The translations under genes were made by a program, and so were the position numbers. A stretch of 64,000 nucleotides of DNA. Source: Ottelia alismoides (taxonomy: Eukaryota; Streptophyta; Magnoliopsida; Alismatales; Hydrocharitaceae). The stretch spans positions 558,001-622,000 of the forward strand of contig JAZKJV010005547.1 in assembly GCA_037367405.1 (NCBI GenBank). Reading direction: 5' to 3'. Under the pieces are notes generated by a model. The model was not told the origin of the DNA, searched no databases, and saw nothing but the letters and a program-made list of their open reading frames with translations. This document shows positions 23,701-35,469 of this stretch, one piece after another. Position 1 is the stretch's first letter; each line of letters starts with the position of its first letter.

Positions 23701-25332
23701 AAAGAAGCGGGGCCCTTGGTGGGTTCTCCTCCACCTCCGGCGGAGGAGAAAGCCTGGGATGAGGGAGGTCTTGACAGAGGAGGGGTGTAATCGGAAACGT
23801 GCGCGTGAAAGGTGGTTGAAAGGCGGAGCTCGGGAGGCGATTAATGGAGATCGAGATGATGGTAGGGACCTAGATAATTAAGGGAATTTAAAGAAAAATG
23901 TAAAGGAAGAAGAAGGGGACTTACCTGAGGTTGGGCGGAGCGGGAGCCTGGGCTGGGCATCGGAGAAGATGCCCGGGTCTTCGCACATGCTGGCCGGCCA
24001 TGCCAGCGAGCTCGGCAGGGCTTTGAGCCTCCGCAGCACCACCGTGATCGGCGGTGGGTCTCAACGGGGTTCTGGGTCATCGTCGCTCGATCCGAGCTCC
24101 TCCCCCTGTCACAGGGAGGAGACGGAGGGTTGGGCCTCAGCCCCTTGGTTGGTGGACGACGGGATATGGAGGAGGAGGTGAGGTACTTAAAGGAAGGGGT
24201 GACAGGTACAGGTGGTGAGAGCCGAGGATTGCGAGGGAGATGAGGGGCGATTGGAGGATGATCGTGGATGGAGGTCGTGCCCACGAGGAACATGGATGAA
24301 TGGGCTCGGTCGTGGGGTGGTTAGAGAGAGGAGAGGTGGTAAGGTGAAGCGGCTAAAATTAGAAGGGTGGAGGAGGTCTACGATGCGTGGGGCTCTGGCG
24401 GAGCTTGCGGGAGGTTGATGACGAAGCCCTGACCGTTGGATCGAAAGATCCAGCGGTTGGGATTTTGGCGCTAAGGTACGGCGTTGATTAAATCTGAGGC
24501 GAAGCGATCTAGGGGTTGTGTCGCTGCCACATGTCGAGGTCCAGCAGCGGCGCTGGCGAGCGGTGGAGATGGCGTCTGAGGATGTTCTGATGGCTGGGAA
24601 GATGGGCTGGAAGAAGTGGCTGTGATGAAAAGATGACGGCGAGATCGAAGGGTGCAAAATGCACCACGTGTCAAGCTTCGGTGAGAGCGCTAACAGACGG
24701 ATCTGATATCTTCCAGTGCTCGATCCAAAGGTGATAATTAAAGCGGAGATGAATGGTGGAGATCAAGGCATCACGGGCGTGATCAAATGGCGCACAATGC
24801 GCCACGTGGTGAGTTATGATTGAGGCGCTCGCTGACGGCAGTGATCAAGCCTTGAGGGAGATCGGACGGTGATAGACTAAAAGCAGGTGTGGAACGATAT
24901 GGACCGTTGGATTCAAGATGAAATCCAACGGCCACGGGGCGTGGGCGGGTGCTGCAAGCAAGGCGGGCCATGTGGCTCATCCAGAACGGGCCACGTGGCC
25001 CAATCAGATTATTCTGAGAGTGAATTTGATATATGTGGATTAATAAGGCTGAATTTGAGAAAACTCAAAACATGAAAATTGTAGATCTCGATGAGATCTA
25101 TAAGTTTCATGTTGACCAAAACTGGAGATGAGATCAAACAAAGGCTCGAAATTTTTTTAAGGGTATTTTTAGGGCTAAAAATACCACAGATTTTAATTTT
25201 TCCATTTTTTGTGGTTTTTAATTTATTAAGGACTCTTGATAATTACAGGACTTTAACTGGATTTTATTGACACAATCTTTAAGCAAGGGGGTTAATAATG
25301 TGAAATTAAGATGATGAAATTGGGTTTCATCA

Positions 25333-26928
25333 GGGACCTTCTTTTTAATCGCAATAGAGGGTCGTCTGTTAAGAAGGTAAGCGGCAGTAAGCATTGCATC
25401 CCCCCGAAAATTCTTAGGGACATTATGTTGAAATAAAATAGCATGAGCGACTTCTAAAAGAAATCTATTTTTTCGCTCAGCAACACTATTTTGCTGAGGA
25501 GTATAGTTGCAAGAAGTGCCATGTAAAATCCCTTTTTCTCGAAGAAAAGTCTGAAGAGATATTTCCAAATATTCCTTAGCATTATCTGACCGTAAAGTTT
25601 TCACCCTGCTATCATGTTGATTTTCAACCATGAGAACAAAGTCTCTAACAATTTCAGGAACTTCACTTCGACTCTTCATTAAGTACACATAGGTATAGCG
25701 GGAGAAATCATCGATGAACGTAAGAAAATATTTGTGATCTCCTAAATTCATCACACTTGATGGACCCCAAACATCCGAATGAATCATTTGAAAAAGGAGC
25801 AATACTTATACGATTCGAAATAGGATAAGTAGTTCTAGTGTGTTTTGACAACACACTTCACAAGAAAAAAAATCATGGTCCACCTTACTGCATAGACTAG
25901 GAAATAAAACAGAAAGAGTAGAGTAACCAGGATGGCCCAAACGATCATGCCATTTCTTCATATCACCAATATCTTCATGTATGTTCCCAGTAGCGGCTGC
26001 GACCCAAGCTGACACGATCCTAGCAGGAAGACGATACAGGCCATCAACTACCAAACCAATCCCAATCTGCTTTCCCGTCCCCAAGTCTTGTAGAATGCAA
26101 GTATTTGCATCAAAAATTAAACGGTAGTGTAGTCCTTAGCAACGCGATAAACAGATAATAAACTGATTATAAAATCGGGAATATGAAGTGCATTCTTCAG
26201 GATAAATTTATCGATGATAGATATACTTCCTTTACCAGCCACAGTGACAGAGGATCCATCAGCTAAATTAACACGATCAAGTCTCGAAGCAAGTTTATAT
26301 TCGTGAAACATCTTAGAATTTCCTGTCATATGGTCAGATGCCCCACTATCAATAATCCATTCATCATGAAAAGTATTTGTACCTTTGTAGGTTGCAGCAG
26401 CCGTGGCAGCATTGATGACATCAGCATCACCCTTGGTGTTATCAGAGATCGATATCTTCTGAACATATGCATGCAAATCCTTGATCTGATCAGTTGTCAA
26501 TCTCTTTCCTTCAGCGGTCATTGCAAGTGGTTCTTTTCCTTTGTTCATCTTTCTTTTAGGATGAAGTTCCCAGCAGTAGTCAATCCATGCCCAATTTTCT
26601 TGCAGTGTCCGCATTTCTTATCCTTCCAATACCCACTATTGTCCCCTTTTGTTAACAAGGCAGATCTTTCAAACTAAGATACTTGATCATCTTTCATAAT
26701 AGTACGCCGTTGTTCCTCGGACTCAATAGCATGATAGATCTCTTCAATATCATGCCCAATCCCACATGTCAAGAGTTGGCTTCTGGTCGCCTCAAACTCA
26801 ACATTCAATCCTCCAAGTAAAATGAAAATTCCCTCCTTCCAAGTCTCATCCCAATAATTTTTCTGATCCGTAGGGCTAGTGCTTGCACGCGGAACGGAAA
26901 AACGAGTCTCAATTAGGCTCTGATACCA
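25333..26928 (-). pseudogene. Copia gag-protease-integrase remnant
   Basis: Read leftwards from the primer site at 26928. Only a C-terminal part of gag is left (GGLNVEFEATRSQLL, then EEIYHAIESEEQRR, about 26840-26690). The zinc knuckle begins KCGHCKKIGH and is completed in another frame as DYCWELHP, so a frameshift near 26595 breaks the C-x2-C-x4-H-x4-C finger. The protease active site WIIDSGASDHMTG is at about 26340. The integrase zinc domain (WHDRLGHPG... SCEVCC) lies at about 26010-25855. The integrase core shows IHSDVWGP, FIDDFSRYTYVYLM, LRSDNAKEY and QQNSVAERKNR, i.e. D-D-E, between 25800 and 25450. The frame is cut at 25333 by element A and resumes at 13138. Most of gag is deleted. Confidence 0.87.
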
Positions 26929-27167
26929 TGTTGCAAACAAGGATTAGGGAGAGCGAAGATTAACACCGAGATTTACGTGGAAAATCCTATGATGAGGGAA
27001 AAATCACGTGGGCACACATGAACCCTAATCTCCCTCACAAGAGGTTAGGGATTCTCTCTTCACTAGGTTAACAAGAAAGGAGGGGGATGAGTACATTTTA
27101 TAAGACGGTGGGTAAATGGTCCCTCATCCAAAGACCCATTTACCCATTTAAGTAATACTGCTCAACA
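26929..27167 (-). repeat. Copia 5' LTR, with adjacent primer site
   Basis: 239 bp pairing with 10652-10891. Ends in CA directly followed, in element sense, by TGGTATCAGAGC (26917-26928), complementary to initiator tRNA-Met. Confidence 0.92.
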
Positions 27168-27172
27168 GAAAG

Positions 27173-28353
27173 AAGAGAAAAAATCAAGTGTCATGATCGA
27201 CCATGTAATTGAGACTGATCGACTGCAATCCAGGTGATCGACCTTGCCTGATCAATAATCACTAGTGATTAATCAATCAGTATTGGCAGCATGAAAATAA
27301 TAGATGTGAATACACCCATGATAAATTGAACCATTACTGTTAATGAATGACGGGCATCCATATTAATTAGTTACCTAATTAAAATAAGAACTTACAGAAT
27401 TAAACTCGAAGTCAGGATAGATGATCTCAATCCAAGTTGAATAAGATATGAGATGTGAATTTAAGTAGAAAAGATCATGATTAATGTGTTATCTAACTCC
27501 AGATCTGAGTGTTGTAAACCTTATGATCGCTGGTTGTTCTACCTTTGCCCCTGTGTGTCTTGTGTTTTGGTGGTCTCCATGGTCGAGGTACTCTCCCGTG
27601 TTGAGGATTGTGCCACACGGTGCAATTCCCTGTGCCGTCCTAAGTAGAGAAGCAGGTGTCGTCAAGGGATGTGTCAACACCAGTTGGGCCTTCGGTAGAA
27701 GACTAGATGGTCGTGTCCCCAATTGCTTTGGTTGGGTGACGCGTAGTTCTCGACGCTGGCCCAGGGTTCTTGATGGGTTGCTTCAAGACTCATCTTCCGA
27801 GATGCCATGGTTATCTAGTATTTGCTCTGCATCATAGGATTAACACAAGTGGTTAATGACAATCGATCACTCTAAGTTAGTTCCTCATCTTGTTTCGAGA
27901 GGAATTCTGGGATGTGGTTAGCGAAGGAGGTGTTTTTACCGTTTGCCCTGTATCCGACGAAAAAAATGGAAGATGATCGTAGGTTCGACTACAATTTGAG
28001 TTGAAAATCAAAACTTACATCATAGATCTCAGTTGAGTTGTTCCTACCGTTGAAAACTCATGTTGGCACGTAGTGGTTGACAAATGAGTTGCCTCGGTTA
28101 GTCTTACTGTACAAGTGTCAGACTACTTGTAAAAATCACGTTGGACATTAGATAGACTCATTCAAAATGTGATTATTTCTGGAAGTCAAAAGATATATAG
28201 ATAAAATGAGAATGATAAATTAGAAGGGAAACTTAGTTATGATGCATCTACTTCATGCATGCCTGTGGAGACTTCCCAACTCTAAGATACCACGTATCTT
28301 GTGATAGTGTGAGGCCCTCGTGGTCAAGACCCATACTATTTTCTTTTCTAATA
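27173..28353 (+). mobile_element. Probable Tekay-like LTR, second part, with PBS remnant
   Basis: Continues the sequence interrupted by the copia element; TGATCGACC words occur on both sides. It ends near 28353, and TGGTATCAGAAAGC at 28355-28368 is a slightly decayed tRNA-iMet primer site. Nothing like gag follows, so the interior is lost. A frame at 27484-27837 has no recognisable similarity. Confidence 0.33.
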
Positions 28354-28368
28354 GTGGTATCAGAAAGC

Positions 28369-29560
28369 ATTAGTAAGGAAATATCAATATAAAAAATAAT
28401 AATAAACCTAAGAATAAGATTTCACTTGCAGTCTTTATTTAAGATAGTGTGCTCACATTCACATGCAATTTCTTCAGTAGTTACCATGTTTGTTACTATT
28501 ACCTAGTTACATGTTGTTTTAAACTGTCAATTTAAGTGTATCCGTACTAGGCAACTTTGCTCATAATACTCTTTTTCATCTGATCCAGGCCTGCCGCAAC
28601 AATAGGGTGTGGTTTATGTTGTTGTGGAGCATTATAGATCCAGGCGCACATTCAGAGTGTATATTTGGTGCTTTGCATTGCGGTAGTTTTTGACTCATAC
28701 TTTTGTATTTGAGGGACAATTTTGGCACTTATGTTATAGATGGTCAGTTACATGTTTTGTACATTTTTATGAACATGGTGCTTTTTGCCATCTTTTTGGT
28801 CTATATCATATTTTAATGAAAATGAATTGTGCTTAAGCATTTCCTTCCTTACTTGCTTATTTTCCTGCAATATTTATATTTGTTGAAATATGCATGTTCT
28901 GAATGTGAATGTGGTATTTTCGGGGTGGTTGCTGAGTATCATGATATGTGGGATGTGACACAAGCATGCTGAATGGCCCTTATTCAATCGGACCTCTCTG
29001 TCGTATATATGTATCCCATGAGCATGAACATGTGCTTCAACATACATATGTATACATATATTGACAAGACACTCATGTACTTTTGGTTGGGTTTTTTGGA
29101 CAAGAAAAGAAATGGCTGCATCACTAGCTATTTCTCTGCCAAATCATTTCAGAGGAATTGGTATTAGACAAGTTCATATGGTGAACACGTATCTTATTCT
29201 CAAATTAGCACATCGACTTACAAGTACCCATTGATCTCAGTGAACCGAGCCATGCCTCACAAGAACTTGAAATCAGTAAGGACAACCATTTACATATATG
29301 TACAAGTGTAGCTGGGTGGTACATATATAAATATGTACAAGTATGCTTGAAACCAAATTAAGGGAACCAATATATTGTTTTCGAAACTGTACGACTACCG
29401 AATACGTAATCAATACAATATATACAGTGGTACATCGGATAGAAAGAAAGAGGGTACCCCTATAACTAGTGACTAGTGAGTCAAGTCGACGTGGAAGGCG
29501 AAATCCTATCCGCAGCACATGGTATGAGAGGGGGTGCAAAACCTCGAAAGCAAATCGTCC
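28369..29560. other. No gene recognised
   Basis: AT-rich DNA with short frames lacking similarity. I see no TE ends or RNA genes here. Confidence 0.35.
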
Positions 29561-30040
29561 GCGGTAAGGGGATTGTAGCAGACTCTGTTGCAGAGCGTGG
29601 ATTGTGCCACGTGTGCCCCAAAGAATCCGACGGTTGCTACTCCCGACTCCTCTCTTCACCCGAAGCACTAACCCTCTCGCTCGACCCCTCTCTCCTTCCC
29701 TGACCCCAAGCCCTCTCGCTGCAAGAGCGCGTCCCTCCCCCGACTCTGCCTCCTCGACTCCGCCTCTCACCGCCACGACCCTCTCGCCTCTCTCGCACAC
29801 GTCCCTCTCCCTCTCGCAGCCATCCTCTCCCCCGACCCTCTCGCTGCCAGAGCACGTGTCCTACCACCGACTCTGCCTCCTCGGCACCGCCTCTCTCCTC
29901 CCCCACGTACCTCTTGCCTCCTCAGCCCGCACTCCTCGACGGCCCTCCCCTAGTGACACGAGGCCGTGCAGATCGAACTTCGTCGACCCCAAACTTTCCC
30001 TACGCGAACTTGACGTCGACGACCCTCCCCAGTAAGATGT
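29561..30040 (+). other. GC- and CT-rich island, possible 5' exon/UTR fragment
   Basis: A sharp CT-rich, CpG-rich block with repeated CCCTCTCGC / GACTCTGCCTCCTCG words, preceded by a CCACGTGTG G-box-like site at 29607. A long plus-strand frame exists but is Ser/Pro/Leu-rich, has a non-ATG start and no domain. It could be a promoter plus 5' exon of a lost gene or captured DNA. Confidence 0.3.
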
Positions 30041-30719
30041 TGCACAAGGGAAGTAAAGAAGATCTATAAATTATTTCAATTTAATCAGCCCGGAATTAGT
30101 GATCCCTTTACTTTTGTATATCTTGCATGATGGCTAGAAGTGAGCACAATTTACTTGACATCAAGAAGTATTTTAATTAATAATTAGTGATCATTGGTTA
30201 ACCTATAAAGATTGAACACTCTAATTATATATCAATGCGTCCTTCTTTAGAAATACAGAGGTTTGAGGAAGTCCTCGTAAACGATGGATTTTGCTTGGTT
30301 AGATTATCAAGGTTCATTGTTGAAAAATAAAGATGGTGTACACTTCTATGAGGATTTTGCATCTACAATTGATTTAATAGGCTCCTTCTCTAAATAAAGT
30401 GAATGACTTGTTCGGACAAAATATTTTTAAAGGATGACTTCTTCACAGGTAAACTTCTTTTTTAATTCGTAACATTTTTAGAAGTTATTTGTATTGTGTT
30501 GGTGATTAATTTTATTTAATTATTTAGAATGAGGGCCTCCACAAGCAACACCCATCACAAGAAGATCTTGGTTGATAACGATAAGAGATTTTTGCCATCT
30601 ACCATCAATGACGGAGCTACATGTAAGATATATATATATATATATATTGATGTAAATGACTAAAATCTACTATACTTTATCATTTCATTAAAGAAGACGT
30701 TGCTAACAGGGAGGAGCGT
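30041..30719. other. No gene; (TA)n microsatellite
   Basis: AT-rich DNA with a (TA) run at about 30628-30647. Nothing coding recognised before the degenerate gene that follows. Confidence 0.35.
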
Positions 30720-32560
30720 TGTAAAGACTAGATGCTCAATTCGGTGGTACTTGTCCTCCATCGAAGAAATTTCTTCAAAAGATATTCATTTTTGATGTAT
30801 GAGCAAGACATCTTTTTGTAGACTATTGAACATCCTTGAAATTGATGTGAATGCTTATCTACTCGATGAACTTCTGGGTGGATATTTGAGGGACAACAAA
30901 TTCGATACATGAGGAATTCCACTTGAGTTTTCTAATTTTGAGTGTGCTGCTTGTCTTGGTCTACCATGCAATGGCTATTGCATTGAGATGACTGGTAAGA
31001 TCAAGAAGATGGGAGGGTTGGAAGAGAGGTTATTCGGCTCAGAAGGAGGTGCAGACCTGTCTAGGGAATTTTTGACTAAGAAAATGAAGTGCTTGGTAGA
31101 GTCAGATAACGATGATGGCGTTGAAATATTTTGTTCTTTGTGGTTTCTGCTGATGTGTTCAGCATTTCTTTTGTGTACAACATCTTACACGTGCCCAAGG
31201 CATGTCATCGTTTATTTAACGTATTTAGATGACATGAAGTATTACAATTGAGGTAGTGTATTTCATCACTTGCTTGTGGACAAATTAGATGATGTGTCGA
31301 ACTCCATTAAGAAAAGAAACGAGGATCGCGTTGACCGGTCAATGGGATATATGGCCGGGTGTACTGTTGCTCTATTGGTAAGTATATATCACACATCCTT
31401 GCAAATCATTATGTTTTAATAAAATATATAATGCAGGTTTGGTGCTATGAGCACACCACTCTTTGGACTCCCACATTCTTCACTATCTCTATCTGACTGC
31501 AGAAATGAGCTAGTAGAGGTAAAGAAGATCGGAGTGTAAGGGCCATTGCTACTCTGCAATCAGGAGATGCGTATTATTATTTTAGTTTAATTAGATTTTT
31601 TAAGATCTTAACTATTCAATGACATTTTTATGTATGGGTAATTATAGAGGTGGAGTGGTCTAAACAAAAGAAGTTTGTTTATCCGATGACGAATGATGTC
31701 CCATCATTCAGTCAGTTGATGAAACGGATGGAGATTCCACCTACATGTAAAGTCACTCCAAGGATTGTGACATGCTCATCATCATCAGATGAGGAGAATA
31801 AGCACATGAGAGAGTGCATCGTGGAATTGGAACACCTACTGAAAAGAAGCAAGGACGATGGAGAAGAAGGGAGATGTGAGGGCGAGGGAAGCCTGACAAT
31901 GTAAAGGTAACCCTACATTTTGACCATGTAACTCCTATATTAAGACCTTACCACTATTAGGAACTCACCACTTCACATTAACTTTAAAAAATTATCTAGT
32001 TGTCCAATAACATAGTTTATAATACATCTTCGGGTAATTACTGCACGACGGCACAATTTGAAGAAGCCAGAAAGGGGGTATTTATGGTCGATGATGTAAG
32101 TTTAGAATATTAGGACATTATGATGTATATTTTAAAATATAGTGACCTGACATCGTACTTTTCTTTTTTGAAGTGATTGATGCGTACGTTGACATTCTTG
32201 CTATAGAGAATCACAATATGAGGACCCATCACAAATGTGGTTTCTTATCCGTGTATGTTCAGATAAAATGGTTTTTATTAATGATTTGTACTATTTCTCT
32301 ATTAACGTGTAATTTCATTACAGAATAAATTTCGGAAGGATCCAACACATGCTTCTCACGAGGAGGTGTTGGAGTTTGGTAATTTTTTAATCGGAAGAAC
32401 AAGAAGATGTTTTCATTATTTTCTCGGATGCGCATTGACATCTCGTTGTCATTGACATGAACGAGAAATGTTTCAAGATGTACAATTCTAGAACTCGGCA
32501 TCATGGAGATAAGAAAGCCATACTTTTTTGGTGAGTCACTCTTGTTTAAACATGTCATAT
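30720..32560 (+). pseudogene. Ulp1-type (C48) protease-family transposon gene, degenerate
   Basis: Reading segments in the plus direction resemble plant TE-borne Ulp1/C48 genes with an N-terminal DUF1985/plant-mobile-type domain. These are LLNILEIDVNAYLLDELLGG...NFECAACLGLPCNG (about 30820-30975), FLLCTTSYTCPRHVIVYL...LDDMKYYN (31160-31250), HHLLVDKLDDVSNSIKKRNEDRVDRSMGYMAGCTVALLV (31265-31380), WSKQKKFVYPMTNDVPSF (31655 on), and near 32440-32520 HLVVIDMNEKCFKMYNSRTR, which fits the protease core around its catalytic His. In-frame TGA codons stand where Trp is expected (near 31250 and 32449), and another lies near 30910. Introns are likely but not resolved. Inactive. It may belong to the same Mutator-like element as the convergent FAR1-like gene. 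Confidence 0.5.
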
Positions 32561-32591
32561 ATATTTTGTTAATCTTTCTCGTCTAACACAA

Positions 32592-34975
32592 CTACGCATA
32601 ACTTAGGTTGGATGGGGAAAGCGGTCGAAGCTCTGGCAATGATGGATGTATTGGAATGGAAAACAATGAGAGTTGACAGCATACCTCGTCAGGATCCAGA
32701 TAGTTCGGATTGTACGATATTTTCTCTAATGCTTTCTTCACCCAACTCTTCTTCCTCCTTTTTTGTCCACCTTCGACCCCCTCCTTCTTCTTTACTCCCT
32801 TTGCTTTTTTAAAAGATGAATTTACCATGACAGTATTAGCCTTCTCTACTTTATCATTACCCCCATTATCACACACCACCAAATTTTGCAATTGAGTTGA
32901 TAGCTGCGCAAGTGCGTTCTCCATCAATGATGTACACTCCTCACTCTCCGAAGCTACATTAGCCAACTTCACAAGACTTTGGCAAAGCCCTCTATACCTT
33001 TGCATAACACATAATCTTTGATCAGTTTCTTCCGGGGTATTATCAACTCTTTAAGGATAATATCTCTTGCATGTTTTGTCCATCTTTGCACGATAAAATA
33101 CATCGGGAATCTCCTTGTAATTTAACTAATCCAACAATTTAATCATATCAGAACACATTATTGTATATCTTACAAAGACTTCGCAAGAGCAAGCTGTGGT
33201 CTCGACATCGGAGATCATTCGAACTGTATACGATGCTTCTTTGACATACTCAACAACAATATAGCGAGTCAATCCATCCATAGTTTCAATTGTCGAGACT
33301 ATTGTTCTAAGGAACTTCTCAAACTCTTTCTGGAACAACTCGAATACATAAGGGGTGTAAATCTTTGCAGCTTGCAATATCTTTGGTGCATGCATTAAGA
33401 TTCTCAACATTTTTTGTCTTGATTCAAACTCTGCTTGTAGCTCATCGTGTCGCTTGTCGATGATTATGCGTTTAAAATGAACAAAAAATCTCTAAAATTG
33501 AATTCACGTCGAAGATATGCCTTGACAAAAATAGATGAGTTAAAGGATTTTGATAATTGTGTTCTTGTAATCCCGAGTGTGAGTAATTTGTTCAAATAAT
33601 ATTTGTCCCATTTACGACATTGTAAAAAATTTTCTGAAAGCCAACTATTATCACATAAATCACAGGTGCTTATCATTTCCTCCAACTTGTTTATAAAAGT
33701 ACCTTCATCGTCAAACTAATGCATGCATTTATCAAATATTCGAAGAACTGGACCTACCCCACCAAGAACGGGTGCTAAATTCTTCACAACGTTCTGCATT
33801 ATATGATATGAACACATGCAATGAGAAACTTCTGGAAGTTTATTGGCAAGGGCATCATTCATCGCATCATCCTCATATGTAAAAATGGTCTTTGATTTTT
33901 TATGAATGCACTTCAACGAACATTTCGAATAATCATTCAAACGAGGCCATGCTTTTACCGTATAGTAAAGCAACACCGAATACGACCATCTGACGGTGGT
34001 GGCTAAAATCGGTAAATACACCAAAGGATCTCAACTCCCTATTAGTATTGAATGTAGTGTCAAAACATATTACATCGCCAAAGAAGGAGTAATCTTCACG
34101 CATTCGTGAATCTGCCCAAAATATTTTTGTGACCTAGTCTTCGCAATCGAGCTATAATACATAATGGAAGCGAGGATCTTGTAATGATTTCTCTTGAAAA
34201 TATGCCAATAGGCATCCAAGCTCTCCTACTACCATATGATTTTGACATCTTGTTCGTAAAAGCTACTTATGATCCAATTTCATGTACTCGAGATGCTCAA
34301 CTCCTCTAGATAATTTTCTAGCAAGATCATGTGCCCCTTTCAGGCAAATCAAATCATCTGCAACAATATCTATTTGGATTGATTGTGCCTCCAAAATCTG
34401 TATTTGTGATCTCATCATGTGAGCACGCTCTTCCAAATGTAATCGATGATTATGCTCAAACCTCAATTGTGTTACAACATACTTCTCAGATTTCCTATCC
34501 TGGTTGATCTTCATATGAGTACTGCAACCGCATCGTGTTTGTGCTCTTAGCTTGATTGTAGATTTGTCTCTTTTATCCGGCCCTCTGTAACCTTCCTTAG
34601 CACAAACAAATTTAGCCGAAGTAATAATTCCTAAAGTTTTGTTTTTGTTTAGATAGTCTTTACGAACACTGAAGCCACATTTTGTTGTAAATGAATTATA
34701 TAAATTGAATGCATCTTTTGCAGTTTCAAATTCCTGACTCAGAGATGGTGCTTCAGATCCATTAGAGTCTTTTCTTCCATTGGTAATTCAACACTGATTG
34801 GATATTTAATATTAACCATCATGGGAGAATCAATGACATCATTACCTACCAAATAATCTCTAGTTATTGGCATGGACAAGATTCGAGTATCTTCCATTGA
34901 CCAGCTATAAGAAACAAAATCATTGAGAAATACAAATAACGTATTTTCGTAAACAAATAAAAAAGATATATACAT
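32592..34975 (-). pseudogene. FAR1/FHY3-like Mutator-type transposase gene, degenerate
   Basis: Read leftwards from 34975. The N-terminal FAR1 DNA-binding domain is visible: FETAKDAFNLYNSFTTKCGFSVRK, ITSAKFVCAKEGYR, RCGCSTHMKI, YVVTQLRFEHNHRL (about 34740-34430). The MULE transposase domain follows: FFGDVICFDTTFNTNRELRSFG near 34090 (first catalytic Asp), then KTIFTYEDDAMNDALANKLP and CMCSYHIMQN near 33890-33790. The IYTPYVFELFQKEF segment and SWIM-type finger (CSC...CSD) are at 33370-33130; the finger's usual His is Asp. A Lys-rich tail with KGVKKKEGVEGG lies near 32790-32770. Several stops and frameshifts (near 34739, 34260, 33940, 33700) make it a pseudogene. It is more likely a transposon copy than a domesticated FRS gene. 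Confidence 0.72.
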
Positions 34976-35469
34976 TATTTAAAAATATACATAAATAGCC
35001 TTTTATACAACAAACGAGCTTATTTGTACAATGTACAACATGAAAATTAATGATTAGGTGACCTAAATATACATAATCAAATAAAATCAAAAATAAAAGA
35101 ATGTTAGATTACATTATCAATCAAAGACGATTAATATGAAAATAGCATGTACGCCTAGTCGTGGTATAAAATATGAATAAAGATCTTCGTCAAGTTGAAA
35201 CCATGCATACGCATAAAATATTAATCTAATTTAGATTTCTCTAGTGTCGTGAATATCTCCACCTTTGGAAGGAGGACTCGTGGAAGGAGGTGGGAGTGTG
35301 AACGAGCACCACGATCTGCTGTCTACATCGGAGGAGGGTGAGAGGGTGAACGAAGCGCCTCGATCTGCTGAAAAAGTACAGGGAAGAGCGAGGTGTCGGC
35401 TGTAAAGTGCGCAGGCCGAGGATGATGCGTCGGAGGAGAGGTAGCATCAGAGGATTGTGCGTTCGAGGA
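34976..35469. other. 5' flank of the FAR1-like gene, no gene recognised
   Basis: AT-rich to 35240, then GC-rich with GGAGGA words that lead into the tandem repeats. Confidence 0.3.

Larger units (their letters stand above)
13139..25332 (-). mobile_element. Element A: non-coding LARD-like LTR retrotransposon (Athila/Tat-type signals)
   Basis: Bounded by TG...CA and the 5-bp duplication GGGAC, inserted in the copia integrase. Minus orientation: a PBS of tRNA-Asp type (19292-19309) adjoins the right LTR and a polypurine tract (16153-16168) adjoins the left LTR. Both LTRs are 3014 bp once solo LTR B and its duplication are removed from the right one. The internal part is 3159 bp. No retroviral domain is present. 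Large LTRs, a non-coding interior, and intact PBS and PPT match the LARD class, which relies on proteins from an autonomous relative. The LTRs differ at many scattered positions, so A is clearly older than element C. Confidence 0.88.
19312..25332 (-). repeat. Element A 5' LTR, interrupted by solo LTR B
   Basis: Corresponds base for base in layout to 13139-16152: 19312-19485 plus 22493-25332, after removal of B and one GACAC copy, is again 3014 bp. It shares the GC-rich centre (23180-24480), the ATGAAA(A/G)TTGTAGATCTCGAT word near 25073 and the G-box palindrome at 24988. A (GCGT)n run lies at 23651-23668. Confidence 0.9.
10652..27167 (-). mobile_element. Ty1-copia LTR retrotransposon, split by element A
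   Basis: Flanked by the 5-bp duplication GAAAG (10647-10651 and 27168-27172). LTRs of 240 bp (10652-10891) and 239 bp (26929-27167) are close copies. Next to the right LTR is TGGTATCAGAGC on the minus strand (26917-26928), the tRNA-iMet primer site of plant copia elements. Next to the left LTR is the purine tract AACTTGAGGGGAAG (10892-10905, minus). Domain order is gag-protease-integrase-reverse transcriptase-RNase H, which defines copia. Element A is inserted in the integrase region with duplication GGGAC (13134-13138 and 25333-25337). Frameshifts, stops and loss of most of gag make it dead. The terminal TG/CA at the left LTR has decayed to TA. Confidence 0.92.

Noticed and set aside
32592..34975. 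Domesticated FAR1/FRS light-signalling gene
   Set aside because: Several stops, frameshifts and a damaged SWIM finger show a dead copy in a transposon-rich region.
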